From NCBI RefSeq assembly GCF_001278845.1, contig NZ_CP012590.1:496001-560000 (forward strand): a stretch of 64,000 bases of DNA, given 5' to 3'. Of this stretch, positions 39,450 to 49,132 are shown piece after piece. The position numbers and the translations under genes are program-made. Each line of letters opens with the position of its first letter. The stretch's first letter is position 1. Origin of the DNA: Actinomyces sp. oral taxon 414 (GTDB taxonomy: Bacteria > Actinomycetota > Actinomycetes > Actinomycetales > Actinomycetaceae). The notes beneath the pieces were generated by a model that was given only the letters and a program-made list of their open reading frames with translations, was not told the origin of the DNA and searched no databases.

Positions 39450-41246
39450 ATGCCCCTGACAGACACATTGCGTAGTAGGGCGACTGTTCGTTCTACGGCC
39501 AGACGCGCTCTCGGCGCCCTCGTGGCCGGCGGACTGGCGGCGACCCTGGGGTGGACGGCGCTGACGGTGCCCGAGGCACAGGCGGCGGGAACCGTCGAGG
39601 TGACGGGTGTCACGACTCGGACGCTCCACGGCAACGACCCGACGACGGTCCAGGCCTGGCAGCGCATCGACATCACCGCGGCCTGGACCGACAAGGACCC
39701 GGCCGCCGGGGACACCATTAGCCTCACCCTCGGCGAGGAGCTGCGCTGGCTCGTCGGCGTCGACTTCCAGCTGGCCAAGAAGGGCGACGAGAACGTCAAG
39801 ATCGGCGACTGCGCCATCCACGAGGCCGACAAGACCCTCGTCTGCACCCTCAACGACACCGTTGAGCAGTGGGACAGCATCGACGACGGCGTGCTCACCA
39901 TCCACGCCCAGATGACCGACAAGATGATCGGCAAGACGCAGACCAAGGTCACCGTCAACGGCACGGACTTCACGGTCATTCCGGGCGATGACAACAACGA
40001 CGGCACCTGCGACATCAGCTGCGACGGCGTGATCCCCAAGAAGGCCGACCCGAACAGCTTCAAGAGCGGCTGGCTCAGCCGGGTCAACGAGGACGGCAGT
40101 TACGTGTGGACCTGGGATGTCAACGTCTCCGGCGCCACCTCCTACAAGGTGGTCGACCAGGGCGGGGACTACCGCTACATGGAGTGCACGGACACCGACT
40201 GGTCCAAGCGGTGGCGGCCCGCTGACGCCGCGTACAACGAGGAGACTCGCACGGTGACCTGGACGACGGCATCGACGACCACCGTCTGCCACGTCCTCTA
40301 CACCTCCAGCTCCACGGCGGGCTCCGCCTCCAATGAGGCGGTGGTCAACGACTCGGCGACGACGCTGACGGCGACGGCGACGGCCGACGCTTTCGGCGAG
40401 GGCTACGGCGACGGATCCAAGGTCACGCCGACGCCCGCGCCGACGCCGACCACGACCGAGCCGACCGCCCCGGCCACGACTGAGCCTCCGGCCACCACCG
40501 AGCCGACCGCCCCGGCTACGACCGAGCCTCCGGCCACCACCGAGCCCACTGCCCCGGCTACGACCGAGCCTCCGGCCACCACCGAGCCGACCGCCCCGGC
40601 TACGACCGAGCCTCCGGCCACCACCGAGCCGACCGCCCCGGCTACGACCGAGCCTCCGGCCACCACCGAGCCGACCGCCCCGGCTACGACCGAGCCTCCG
40701 GCCACCACCGAGCCGACCGCCCCGGCTACGACCGAGCCTCCGGCCACCACCGAGCCGACCGCCCCGGCTACGACCGAGCCTCCGGCCACCACCGAGCCGA
40801 CCGCTCCGGCCACTGACGAGCCTCCGGCCACCACCGAGCCGACCGCTCCGGCCACTGACGAGCCTCCGGCCACCACCGAGCCGACCGCCCCGACTACGGC
40901 GGCCGCCCCGGCAGTCCCCGGCAACCCGCCCGCTGGTGGTGGTGACCGCGCTGCCAACCCGCCCGCTGGTGGTGGTGACGGCGCCGCAAACCCGCCCGCT
41001 GGTGGTGGTGACGGTGCCGCAAACCCTCCGGCTGGCGGTAATGGTGCCGCCGCCAACCCGCCGGCCGGTAACGGCGCCGCCAACCCGCCGGCGGCGGCCG
41101 CCAGGCCCGCCACCGTCGCCGCCACCGCCCGGCCCGGCTCCTCGGGGCTGGCCCACACGGGTACCGCCGCCGGCGTCATCGCCGTCGTGGCTCTCATCCT
41201 GATCGGCGCCGGCGTGTTCGCCGTCCGTCGTCGCCGGGCCTCGTGA
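39450..41246 (+). CDS. LAXTG-anchored surface protein with TEP-repeat stalk
   Basis: This is a cell-wall-anchored protein of 598 residues. A signal peptide ends near PEAQAAG. Residues ~47-320 form the exposed head, probably two Ig-like adhesin domains with four well-spaced cysteines (GDCAIH, LVCTLN, GTCDIS, CDG). Then follows a Pro/Thr/Glu stalk of ten 14-residue repeats (TEPTAPATTEPPAT type) and Gly/Pro repeats (NPPAGGGDGAA type) that would span the wall. LAHTG at residues 567-571, a hydrophobic helix and RRRRAS form the sorting signal; LAXTG is typical of housekeeping sortase substrates in Actinomyces. No sortase gene is adjacent. The ligand is unknown; an adhesin role is inferred. Confidence 0.85.
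   Translation: MPLTDTLRSRATVRSTARRALGALVAGGLAATLGWTALTVPEAQAAGTVEVTGVTTRTLHGNDPTTVQAWQRIDITAAWTDKDPAAGDTISLTLGEELRWLVGVDFQLAKKGDENVKIGDCAIHEADKTLVCTLNDTVEQWDSIDDGVLTIHAQMTDKMIGKTQTKVTVNGTDFTVIPGDDNNDGTCDISCDGVIPKKADPNSFKSGWLSRVNEDGSYVWTWDVNVSGATSYKVVDQGGDYRYMECTDTDWSKRWRPADAAYNEETRTVTWTTASTTTVCHVLYTSSSTAGSASNEAVVNDSATTLTATATADAFGEGYGDGSKVTPTPAPTPTTTEPTAPATTEPPATTEPTAPATTEPPATTEPTAPATTEPPATTEPTAPATTEPPATTEPTAPATTEPPATTEPTAPATTEPPATTEPTAPATTEPPATTEPTAPATTEPPATTEPTAPATDEPPATTEPTAPATDEPPATTEPTAPTTAAAPAVPGNPPAGGGDRAANPPAGGGDGAANPPAGGGDGAANPPAGGNGAAANPPAGNGAANPPAAAARPATVAATARPGSSGLAHTGTAAGVIAVVALILIGAGVFAVRRRRAS
40455..40893 (+). repeat. Ten 42-bp tandem repeats encoding the TEP stalk
   Basis: Units of 42 bp run from 40455 to 40874 (ten copies) with a partial copy to about 40893. 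Most are identical or differ at one to a few bases; the last ones carry a GAC variant (TDEPPAT). A second, 24-bp-scale Gly-Pro repeat follows at about 40921-41050. Copy number is likely to vary between strains. Confidence 0.9.
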
Positions 41247-41286
41247 CCCTCGGCGGGGCGCCCTGCTGAAAACACGATCCTGAATG

Positions 41287-41326
41287 CCGGGAGGTCCGGT
41301 CGCCCGCGGGCGACCGGACCTCCCGG
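41287..41326. terminator. Bidirectional hairpin between convergent genes
   Basis: A 19-bp perfect inverted repeat (41287-41305 with 41308-41326) lies between the LAXTG gene and the convergent ROK kinase gene and can stop both transcripts. There is no clear T-run. Confidence 0.65.
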
Positions 41327-41366
41327 CCGTCGTGTCCGCCCACCGCCCGGCTTGTCGAGCGCCCGG

Positions 41367-42125
41367 CTAGGGGCGGGCCATGTCCCAACAGCGGGCGCCC
41401 CCCGTCATTCCCGCCTCATTGGGGACGACGACGACGTCGTCGCCCATGCGCGAGAGCTGCAGCGCCGTAATGCGCCGGGAATTGCCGCCGCCCAGGTAGA
41501 GACGGTCCCACAGGTACATGGGGCGCAGGCCGTCGACGACGCGGCGCACGCGCCGGGACCAGTGGGCGTCGCCCAGGCGCAGGCGCTCATGCTCGCCAAT
41601 GTAGTCGTCGTAGCTCAGACCCCAGCGGATCGGCCCCTGCGAGACCTCGACGTGGGGGGCCAGGACGCCGTTGTCGAAGACGGCGTTACCCAGCCCCGTG
41701 CCCAGGGTGACGATCATCTCCAGGCCGCGGCCGGTGACGACGCCGGCGCCGGCGACCTCGGCGTCGTTGAGGACCAGGGTGGGCAGGCCCAGCCGCTCGC
41801 CGACGGCGCGGGCCATATTGAAGCGGGCCCAGGCCTCCACGAGTTCGGGCAGGATCTTCGAGCGGGGGCCGTCGCGCGTGATGTAGTGGGGCGTGGCGAT
41901 GACGACGCCGTGGCGGATCATGCCGGGCATTCCCACCGTCACCCGGTCCGCCGTCGGCAGCCGACCCGCCAGGGAGGCGATGGTCTCCACGAGCGTGGCC
42001 GGCGGCAGCGGGTAGGGGGTGGCGGTGCGCACCGCGCGGGAGACGATGGCGCCCTCGGAGTCGAGGACGGAGGCCTTGATGCCGCCGCCGCCGCAGTCGA
42101 CGGACAAGGTGGTCGAGCTGGTCAT
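41367..42125 (-). CDS. ROK-family sugar kinase (polyphosphate glucokinase-like)
   Basis: This encodes 252 residues. VDCGGGGIKASVLD is the phosphate-1 motif, LVLNDAEVAGAG carries the catalytic Asp, and TLGTGLGNAVF is the phosphate-2 motif; PNEAGMTGGA near the C-terminus fits the polyphosphate/ATP glucokinase branch of ROK proteins. The zinc-binding cysteine motif of other ROK members is absent, as expected for that branch. It would phosphorylate glucose or a related sugar. The start has no Shine-Dalgarno; TAGCGT lies six bases upstream of the ATG, suggesting a leaderless mRNA. It faces truA divergently. Confidence 0.75.
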   Translation of the reverse strand: MTSSTTLSVDCGGGGIKASVLDSEGAIVSRAVRTATPYPLPPATLVETIASLAGRLPTADRVTVGMPGMIRHGVVIATPHYITRDGPRSKILPELVEAWARFNMARAVGERLGLPTLVLNDAEVAGAGVVTGRGLEMIVTLGTGLGNAVFDNGVLAPHVEVSQGPIRWGLSYDDYIGEHERLRLGDAHWSRRVRRVVDGLRPMYLWDRLYLGGGNSRRITALQLSRMGDDVVVVPNEAGMTGGARCWDMARP

Positions 42126-42131
42126 GGCCCG

Positions 42132-42137
42132 ACGCTA
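42132..42137 (-). promoter_or_regulatory. -10-like box six bases before ROK kinase start
   Basis: TAGCGT (minus strand) then six bases then ATG; no Shine-Dalgarno. This is a leaderless-transcript layout. Confidence 0.45.
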
Positions 42138-42178
42138 CCCGGCGGCGGGGGCGGCGCGCCCGCCGGGGCCGGGCGTGG

Positions 42179-42184
42179 TCGAAT
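42179..42184 (+). promoter_or_regulatory. -10-like box six bases before truA start
   Basis: TCGAAT then six bases then ATG; no Shine-Dalgarno. Divergent from the ROK promoter 42 bases away. Confidence 0.35.
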
Positions 42185-42190
42185 GGGCCC

Positions 42191-43177
42191 ATGACCGCCG
42201 CCCCCGCCCGAGCGCCCCTCCGGGATCCGCACGCCCCCGCGCCCGGGCGCGTGCGGGTGCGCCTGGACCTGGCCTACGACGGATCCGGCTTCAACGGCTG
42301 GGCCGCCCAGCCCGGGCTGCGCACCGTCGAGGGCGAGCTCGGCCGGGCCCTGGCCACCGTCGTGCGCCATCCCGTGGCACTGACCGTGGCCGGGCGCACG
42401 GACGCCGGGGTGCACGCTGCCGCGCAGACGGCGCACGTCGACGTGGACGAGGCCGCCTGGCTGGCACTGCCCGGCCGCTCGGACCGCACCAGCGGCCAGG
42501 CCCTGCGGGAGCGCCTGACCGGCGTCCTGGCCCGCCTGGCGGGCGAGGCGGCGCGCTCCGGCCGCATCGGCCCGCTGCCGCGGGGCACGGCCGACATCGT
42601 GGTCCACCGGGCCGCCCCCGCGCCGCCCGGCTTCGACGCCCGCTTCTCCGCCCTGTCCCGCCGCTACGTCTACCGGATCGCCGACACCGCCAGCGGGCCG
42701 GCGGGGCGCGACCCGCTGCGCCGCGGCGCCGTGCTGTGGGTGGGCGGGGAACTCGACGTAGCGGCCATGGCGGCGGCCTCGGAGCCGCTGATGGGCGAGC
42801 ACGACTTCCTGTCCTTCTGCAGGCCCCGGCGGGGGGCGACGACGATCCGCACCCTGAAGACCGTCCACTGGCGGCGCGAGGAGTCGGGGCCGGACGCCGG
42901 GCTGGTCGTGCTCGTCGTCGTCGCGGACGCCTTCTGCCACTCCATGGTGCGTTCGCTGGCGGGGGCGGGGCTGGCGGTGGGGCGCGGGCGGCGGCCGGTG
43001 GACTGGCCGGCGCGCCTGCTGACCGCCCGCAGCCGGGAGGCGGCCGCCCCGGTCGCCCCGGCCCACGCACTGACCCTGACGGGGGTCTCCTACCCGCCGG
43101 ACGAGCAGCTGGGGGAGCGGGCGGCGCTGTCGCGGGCGCTGCGGACCCCGCCGGCGGACCGCGACTGCGGCTGCTGA
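42191..43177 (+). CDS. truA: tRNA pseudouridine(38-40) synthase
   Basis: It isomerises uridines 38-40 in the anticodon stem. It has 328 residues; the catalytic Asp is D71 in GRTDAGVHAAAQ, and FDARFSALSRRYVYRI and FCHSMVRSLAG are further family motifs. It is somewhat longer than usual owing to short Gly/Ala/Arg insertions. In many actinobacteria truA follows rplQ directly; here two genes intervene. Confidence 0.93.
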   Translation: MTAAPARAPLRDPHAPAPGRVRVRLDLAYDGSGFNGWAAQPGLRTVEGELGRALATVVRHPVALTVAGRTDAGVHAAAQTAHVDVDEAAWLALPGRSDRTSGQALRERLTGVLARLAGEAARSGRIGPLPRGTADIVVHRAAPAPPGFDARFSALSRRYVYRIADTASGPAGRDPLRRGAVLWVGGELDVAAMAAASEPLMGEHDFLSFCRPRRGATTIRTLKTVHWRREESGPDAGLVVLVVVADAFCHSMVRSLAGAGLAVGRGRRPVDWPARLLTARSREAAAPVAPAHALTLTGVSYPPDEQLGERAALSRALRTPPADRDCGC

Positions 43178-43239
43178 GCGCGGGCGGCGCCGTCGCGGGC
43201 GGCGTGGCGGGATTCACGGACGCGCGCAGGGCGGATCTT

Positions 43240-43269
43240 TTGACCCCCCAGACCGGGCCCCGGTATCGT
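43240..43269 (+). promoter_or_regulatory. Promoter of rplM-rpsI
   Basis: TTGACC (43240-43245), an 18-base spacer and TATCGT (43264-43269) form a good sigma-70-like promoter. The transcript would have a leader of about 155 bases before rplM. No clear structure was identified in the leader. Confidence 0.6.
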
Positions 43270-43430
43270 GGCGGGCGTCGTGCAGCACGATGGCGCGCGT
43301 CCGCGGTGCCATCCCACTCGCCCCGGATCGCCAGTGCTCCGACCACCCATCTGACCACGGTGGTCTCGTCGAACCGTGACGCTTTAACGCGGTCTCGGCG
43401 CGCCCGCCAAGAGAAACGAAGGCAACGCCC

Positions 43431-43874
43431 GTGCGCACGTACACACCGAAGCCCGGCGACGTCGAGAAGAACTGGTACGTCATCGACGCCACCGACGTCG
43501 TCCTGGGCCGCCTCGCGGCCCAGGCCGCCGCCCTGCTCCGTGGGAAGCACAAGCCCCGGTTCGCCCCCCACGCGGATTGCGGCGACTACGTCATCATTAT
43601 CAACGCCGACAAGGTCGTTCTGACCCACGGCAAGGCCGACAGGAAGTTCGCCTACCGCCACTCCGGCTACCCCGGCGGCCTGACCGCGACCCCCTACCGC
43701 GAGCTGCTGGCGACCCGTCCGGAGCGCGCCGTCGAGAAGGCCGTCAAGGGCATGGTGCCGCACACCAGGCTCGGGCGCGCCCAGCTCAAGAAGCTCAGGG
43801 TCTACGCCGGCGGCGAGCACCCGCACGCCTCGCAGAACCCGCAGGCCTTCGAGATCACCCAGGTCGCCCAGTAG
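43431..43874 (+). CDS. rplM: 50S ribosomal protein L13
   Basis: L13 is an early 50S assembly protein. It has 147 residues from GTG ([20 protein letters not shown]); [20 protein letters not shown] and [10 protein letters not shown] are conserved. GAAGG lies upstream. It is co-transcribed with rpsI. Confidence 0.97.
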   Translation: MRTYTPKPGDVEKNWYVIDATDVVLGRLAAQAAALLRGKHKPRFAPHADCGDYVIIINADKVVLTHGKADRKFAYRHSGYPGGLTATPYRELLATRPERAVEKAVKGMVPHTRLGRAQLKKLRVYAGGEHPHASQNPQAFEITQVAQ

Positions 43875-43917
43875 GCGCCCGCGCGCCCGGCACCCCTCGA
43901 CAAGCAAAGGACACATC

Positions 43918-44412
43918 GTGGCTGAGACCACTGTCGACATCGACGCGCTGGACGAGGACAACGCCCCCGCCAGCTACACCACCGAGACCAGCGGCACCTT
44001 CGAGGGCCAGGGCCAGTCCGTCACCGCCCCCGGGGCGGGCCTGGGCCGGCGCAAGGAGGCGGTCGCCCGCGTGCGCCTGCTGCCCGGCACCGGCCAGTGG
44101 ACGCTCAACGGCCGCACCCTGGAGGATTACTTCCCCAACAAGCTGCACCAGCAGCTCGTGCGCGCCCCCTTCACCATCCTTGACCTGGAGGGCCGCTTCG
44201 ACGTCGTCGCCCGCATCCACGGCGGCGGCGTCTCCGGCCAGGCCGGCGCCCTCCGCCTGGGCATTGCCCGCGCCCTCAACGAGATCGACCGCGAGGCCAA
44301 CCGCGCCACCCTCAAGAAGGCCGGTTTCCTCACCCGCGACGCCCGCGCCGTCGAGCGCAAGAAGGCCGGTCTGCACAAGGCCCGCCGCGCTCCGCAGTAC
44401 TCCAAGCGCTGA
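43918..44412 (+). CDS. rpsI: 30S ribosomal protein S9
   Basis: S9 reaches the P site with its C-terminal tail. It has 164 residues, with an N-terminal acidic extension before [19 protein letters not shown]; the C-terminus [17 protein letters not shown] is conserved. GTG start, with AAAGGA upstream. Confidence 0.96.
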   Translation: MAETTVDIDALDEDNAPASYTTETSGTFEGQGQSVTAPGAGLGRRKEAVARVRLLPGTGQWTLNGRTLEDYFPNKLHQQLVRAPFTILDLEGRFDVVARIHGGGVSGQAGALRLGIARALNEIDREANRATLKKAGFLTRDARAVERKKAGLHKARRAPQYSKR

Positions 44413-44426
44413 TCCGGCGCGCGGCC

Positions 44427-44471
44427 GCCCCGCCCTCTTCCGTCACCCGACGGCGAAGGCGGGGCTTCGTC
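44427..44471 (+). terminator. Terminator after rpsI
   Basis: An 8-bp GC stem (44427-44434 with 44458-44465) encloses a second imperfect stem and is followed by TTCGTCGTT. It separates rplM-rpsI from glmM. Confidence 0.6.
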
Positions 44472-44541
44472 GTTCTCGCCACCCGGCCGGGCGTGGGAGG
44501 ATGGGGGCGTCTCAACGTCACACCACAGGAGGAACCCGCTC

Positions 44542-45903
44542 ATGGCACGACTCTTCGGCACCGACGGTGTGCGCGGCCTGGCCAACGACCTGCTCACCCC
44601 CGCCCTGGCGGTTCAGCTCGGTCAGGCGGCGGCCCGCGTCCTGACCCGCGAGACCCCCGCCGCGAACCATTCGCGCACGGGCCGGCCCCGCGCCATCGTC
44701 GGCCGCGACACCCGCGCGTCCGGCGAGTTCCTCGACCACGCCATCAGCGCCGGCCTGGCCTCCTCCGGCGTCGACGTCACCCGCGTGGGCATCCTGCCCA
44801 CCCCGGCGATCGCCCACCTGACCGCCACGCAGGACATCGACCTGGGCGTCATGATCTCCGCCTCCCACAACCCCTTCCAGGACAACGGCATTAAGTTCTT
44901 CGCCCGCGGCGGCTACAAGCTCGACGACGCCGTCGAGGACAGGATCGAGACCCTGCTGGGCAGGGTCGACGACCTGCCCACCGGCGCCGGCGTGGGCCGC
45001 GTCATCAAGGGGGAGACGGTCGCCGACCAGAACTACATCAACCACCTCGTCGACTCCGTGGCCACCGACCTGTCGGGCCTGCGCATCGTCGTCGACACCT
45101 CCAACGGCGCCGCCAGCAGCGTGGGCCCCGCCGCCCTGCGCGCCGCCGGCGCCGAGGTCATTGTCATTAACGCCTCGCCCGACGGCCTCAATATCAACGC
45201 CGACTGCGGCTCCACCCACCCCGAGCAGCTCCAGGGCTACGTGCGCGCCGTCGGTGCGGACATGGGCTTCGCCTACGACGGCGACGCCGACCGCTGCCTG
45301 GCCGTCGACTCCGCCGGCGTCCTGGTCGACGGCGACCAGATCATGGGCATGCTCGCCGTGGGCATGAAGGCGGACGGCACGCTCGGCTCCGACACCCTCG
45401 TGGTCACCGTCATGAGCAACCTCGGCCTCATCCTGGCCATGCGCGAGCACGGCATCCGCATTATCCAGACGGGCGTGGGCGACCGCTACGTGCTCGAGAG
45501 GATGCTCTCGGGCGGCTTCACCCTCGGCGGGGAGCAGTCCGGGCACGTCATTGACACCATCCACGCCACCACCGGCGACGGGGTGCTTACCTCCTTGCGC
45601 GTGGCCGCCCGCGTCAAGCGCACCGGGAAGACGCTGACCGAGCTGGCGGGCATTGTCACGCGGCTGCCCCAGACCCTGGTCAATGTGAGCGGCGTCGACA
45701 AGGCCGCCGCGGGCACCGACCGGGCCGTCCAGGACGCCGTGGCCGCCGCCGAGGCCGAGCTCGGCCAGACCGGGCGCGTCCTGCTGCGACCCTCGGGCAC
45801 TGAGCCCCTGGTGCGCGTCATGGTCGAGGCCGCCGACCAGGCCGACGCCGACCGCATCGCCCGCTCCCTGGCCGACGTCGTCAAGGACAACCTCGCCCTG
45901 TGA
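44542..45903 (+). CDS. glmM: Phosphoglucosamine mutase
   Basis: It converts glucosamine-6-phosphate to glucosamine-1-phosphate, the step after GlmS on the way to UDP-GlcNAc and peptidoglycan. It has 453 residues; the phosphorylated serine is S108 in ISASHNP, the Mg site is DGDADRC, and GEQSGH and RPSGTEP bind the sugar phosphate. CAGGAGG precedes the ATG. The stop overlaps the start of the AfsR-like gene. glmS lies 8 kb downstream. Confidence 0.96.
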   Translation: MARLFGTDGVRGLANDLLTPALAVQLGQAAARVLTRETPAANHSRTGRPRAIVGRDTRASGEFLDHAISAGLASSGVDVTRVGILPTPAIAHLTATQDIDLGVMISASHNPFQDNGIKFFARGGYKLDDAVEDRIETLLGRVDDLPTGAGVGRVIKGETVADQNYINHLVDSVATDLSGLRIVVDTSNGAASSVGPAALRAAGAEVIVINASPDGLNINADCGSTHPEQLQGYVRAVGADMGFAYDGDADRCLAVDSAGVLVDGDQIMGMLAVGMKADGTLGSDTLVVTVMSNLGLILAMREHGIRIIQTGVGDRYVLERMLSGGFTLGGEQSGHVIDTIHATTGDGVLTSLRVAARVKRTGKTLTELAGIVTRLPQTLVNVSGVDKAAAGTDRAVQDAVAAAEAELGQTGRVLLRPSGTEPLVRVMVEAADQADADRIARSLADVVKDNLAL

Positions 45904-48900
45904 CCGGGGCCGACGGCGAGGGCGGGCCCGCGGGGCGCCCCGCGGGCCCGCCCCGGCTGCGCCTGCTGGAGCCCGCGCCGTCGTGGGACGGCGCGCCCCT
46001 GGGTGGGCGGGTCCTCGACCTGCTCGCCGTCCTGGCCGCCGGCCAGGACGCCCGGGTGGGCGACGGCGGGCTCATCGAGGCCCTGTGGCCCGGCGCGCCC
46101 CCGACCCGCCCGCTGCGCGCCCTGCACGTGGTCGTCTCCCGGGCGCGCGCCGCGGTGGGCGAGGGCGTCGTCGAGCGCACCGGCGGCGGCTACCGCCTGG
46201 CGCTGCCCGACGCGCAGGTCGACGCCCGCGACCTGGCCGACCGGGCGGAGCGGGCCCGCCGGTGCGCCGCCGCGGGCCGGTGGGACCGGGTCCTGGAGCT
46301 CACCGGCGCCCTGCCCGACCCGCCCGCCGGCGGGCCCGAACGGACCGAGCCGGCGGCCGCCACGCCCCTGGCCCGCCTGCGGGAGCGGGCCGCCCGGGAT
46401 GCGGCGGCCGCCCGCCGCGAGCGCGCCCTGGCCCTGGAGGCCGCCGGCGAGCCCGAACGGGCCGCGCCCCTGCTGCGCGAGGCCGCCCGGCGCGACCGGC
46501 GCGACGAGGCCGTCCTGGCCGCGCTCATGCGCGCCGAGGCCTGGGTGCGCTCGCCCGCGGCCGCCCTGGAGATCTACGAGGGGCACCGCCGCCGGCTGCG
46601 CGAGCGCGGAGCCGTGCCCGGGCCAGCCATGCGCGCCGCCCACGAGGCCGTCCTGGCCGCCGAGAACCCGGTGCGCCGCGGCCTGGAGCCGGTCCCCGAG
46701 CACTTCCTGGGCCGCGGGGCGGATGTGGCCGGCGTCCTGGGGACCCTGAGCTCCCACCGGCTGGTGACGATCACCGGGCCGGGGGGAGTGGGCAAGACGA
46801 CCCTGGCCCGGGCGGTGGCCGAGCGCAGCCGCCGCCCCGCCGTCTACGTCGCCGCCCTGGCCGAGGTGGCGCCCGGCGCCGACCTGACCAGGGTGGTGCT
46901 CGACGCCGTCGGCAATCCCGGGGCGGGCGCCGGGGAGCCGCGCGCGCTCCTGCGCGCCGCCCTGGCCAGCCCGGGGACCCTCCTGGTCCTGGACAATTGC
47001 GAGCACCTGGCCGACGGGGTCGCCGACCTCGTCGGGGCGCTGCTGGCCGCCTGCCCGGACCTGCGCGTCCTGGCGACCTCGCGACGGCCCCTGGACCTGG
47101 GCGCGGAGCGCGTCCACCGCCTGGAGCCGCTGGACGGCGCCGCGGCGGCCGAGCTGTTCCGCGCCCGCGCCCTGGCGGCCCGCCCCGGCCAGGTCATCGA
47201 CGACGCGGACCTGGACGATCTTCTCGCCCGGTTGGAGGGCATCCCCCTGGCCATTGAGCTGGCGGCCGCCCGCACCCGCACCCTGTCGGCGGGGCAGATC
47301 GCCGAGCGGCTGCCCGGCCGTCCCGGGCTGCTCACGGGCGCGCGCGACGCGCCGGCCCGTCAGCGCACCCTGAGCGCGGTCATCGAGTGGTCGTGGAACC
47401 TGCTCGACGCCGCCGAGCGCCGCGCCCTGGCGCGTCTGGCGCTGCTGGCCGACGGCTTCACCCTGGCGGCCGCGGAGGCTCTCGTCGGACCCGGGGCCGC
47501 CGACGTCCTCGACGCCCTGGTGGCCCACTGCCTGCTCGCGGTGCGCGAGCGCGGTCTGCCCCGCTTCCACATGCTCGTCGTCGTGCGCGACTTCGCCCTG
47601 GGGCGGCTGGCCGCCTCCGGCGACGAGGCGGCGGCCCGGGCGGCCCTGCACGAGTGGGCGGTGGAGGCGTGCTCCCGGATCCGCTACCCCATCAACGCCG
47701 GGGACTTCGGCGACGCCGGCCACCCGCGGGCGCGCCTGCACGACCGCCTCTTCCGGCGGGTCGCCGACGAGGAGGCCGTCATCGTCCAGGAGCTCGACCG
47801 GCTCCTGGCGCGGGCCGAGGACCGGGGCGCGGACCTCCCGCCGGGGGACCTGCGCGACGAGATCTGCCTCATCGGCGCCGCCCTCATGCGGCTGTGGAGC
47901 GTCACCTGGAGCTATGAGCGCCTTGCTCACTACGGCCCGCGCCTCATGGGGCCCGCCGCCCGCCCGGCCGGGAGCCCGCGCGGCAACGAGGCGGGGCTGA
48001 GCGTCCTGGCCCTGTGCGTCGCCCTGCTCGGGCTCCTGGGCCGCATGCCCGCTCAGGTCCGCTCGCTGCTGTCGGAGCCCTTCGACGGCGAGGGGGAGTT
48101 CCGCCGGGTGCGGCGTTTCCTGTGCGCCGGCGAGGAGCGCTGGCCCGAACTGGCCGGCGACGCCGACCCCTGGGTCGCCTGGGCGGCGACCCGCGCCCTG
48201 GCCGCCCGGCAGGAGGACGAGGGCGACCCCCGCGCCTCCCTGGAGACCATCGAGACCCTCCTGGGGCGGCTCCGCGGCGCCGACCTGGCCGGCGTCCATC
48301 TCCTCGAGCTGCACCTGCACCGCCTGCAGGTGCTCATGTCCCTGGGCCGCTACGACCGGGTCGTCGAGGCGTGCGCCCGCGCCGAGGCGCTCCTGGACCG
48401 GATCCTGCCCAGCTGGGGCGAATTCTGCCGCACGACGCTGCGACTGGAGGGGGCCTACTGCGCGGTCTACCTCGATCCGCGGCCGCAGACGGCCGAGAGG
48501 CTGCTGGAGAGCATGGAGTCCGTCGAATTGCCGGGAACCATGCGCTTCATCGCCCGCTCCGTGCGCGGGGAGCTGGAGCTCACCCGTGGGAACGCGCGCA
48601 CCGCCGCCCTCATCCAGCGCATGAGCCTGCGCTACGCCGGGAACTGGCGCTCCCTCCTGGGGGCGGGGTCGCAGTGGGAGCTCTACATCCTGAGCATGTG
48701 CCTGGTCACCGACGTCGAGCTCGACGCCGACGACGCCGTCGAGCTCGACGCCGCGGCCGTCCGCGCCCGGGCGGTGCCCCTGCTGCGCGACATCCTGTCC
48801 GACCCGGCCCCCCGGCAGCGCGACATCCCCGCGATCATGGCCTTCGCGGCGGCCGTCGGCCTGTCCGTCGCAGCCGCCGCCCCGACGGGCTCGGCGCGGC

Positions 48901-49127
48901 GGGGCGCGGGCGTCGAGCTGGTCGCCGCCGCCCTGGCCGTGGGCACCAACCAGACCTGCCGCCTGCTGTCCCGCGACTACCTGCGCGCCCGCACCGAGCG
49001 GGTGGACGCCCGGGCGCTGGCGCGGGCCGAGGAGAGGATCGGGGCCCTGGACCGCGCCCGGCTCATTGCGCGCGCGACCGGCCTCGCCCGCGACCTGGCG
49101 GGCGGGACCGGCCGGGACCGCGGATAG
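45900..49127 (+). CDS. AfsR/SARP-type regulator with BTAD and NB-ARC ATPase domains
   Basis: This is a large STAND-class transcriptional regulator of 1075 residues. The N-terminus (~18-105) fits an OmpR-like winged helix (LIEALWPGAPPTRPLRALHV), followed by a BTAD helical domain (~110-255; AALEIYEGHRRRLRERGAVP). The NB-ARC ATPase has a P-loop GPGGVGKTT at ~293-301, Walker B LLVLDNCEHL near 361 and a sensor-like LEGIPLAIELAAARTRTLS. The C-terminal ~500 residues look like helical TPR-type repeats. The GTG start overlaps the glmM stop (GTGA), so it may be co-expressed. The convergent DrrAB-like transporter is a possible target; the signal and regulon are unknown. Confidence 0.88.
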   Translation: MTGADGEGGPAGRPAGPPRLRLLEPAPSWDGAPLGGRVLDLLAVLAAGQDARVGDGGLIEALWPGAPPTRPLRALHVVVSRARAAVGEGVVERTGGGYRLALPDAQVDARDLADRAERARRCAAAGRWDRVLELTGALPDPPAGGPERTEPAAATPLARLRERAARDAAAARRERALALEAAGEPERAAPLLREAARRDRRDEAVLAALMRAEAWVRSPAAALEIYEGHRRRLRERGAVPGPAMRAAHEAVLAAENPVRRGLEPVPEHFLGRGADVAGVLGTLSSHRLVTITGPGGVGKTTLARAVAERSRRPAVYVAALAEVAPGADLTRVVLDAVGNPGAGAGEPRALLRAALASPGTLLVLDNCEHLADGVADLVGALLAACPDLRVLATSRRPLDLGAERVHRLEPLDGAAAAELFRARALAARPGQVIDDADLDDLLARLEGIPLAIELAAARTRTLSAGQIAERLPGRPGLLTGARDAPARQRTLSAVIEWSWNLLDAAERRALARLALLADGFTLAAAEALVGPGAADVLDALVAHCLLAVRERGLPRFHMLVVVRDFALGRLAASGDEAAARAALHEWAVEACSRIRYPINAGDFGDAGHPRARLHDRLFRRVADEEAVIVQELDRLLARAEDRGADLPPGDLRDEICLIGAALMRLWSVTWSYERLAHYGPRLMGPAARPAGSPRGNEAGLSVLALCVALLGLLGRMPAQVRSLLSEPFDGEGEFRRVRRFLCAGEERWPELAGDADPWVAWAATRALAARQEDEGDPRASLETIETLLGRLRGADLAGVHLLELHLHRLQVLMSLGRYDRVVEACARAEALLDRILPSWGEFCRTTLRLEGAYCAVYLDPRPQTAERLLESMESVELPGTMRFIARSVRGELELTRGNARTAALIQRMSLRYAGNWRSLLGAGSQWELYILSMCLVTDVELDADDAVELDAAAVRARAVPLLRDILSDPAPRQRDIPAIMAFAAAVGLSVAAAAPTGSARRGAGVELVAAALAVGTNQTCRLLSRDYLRARTERVDARALARAEERIGALDRARLIARATGLARDLAGGTGRDRG

Positions 49128-49132
49128 TCCGG

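Noticed and set aside
40455..40893. Short regular repeats that could suggest a CRISPR array
   Set aside because: 42-bp units are contiguous, in frame and encode a Thr-Glu-Pro stalk.
41352..42194. Plus-strand open frame opposite the ROK kinase
   Set aside because: The minus strand carries the ROK phosphate-binding motifs and catalytic Asp; the plus-strand product has no motif.
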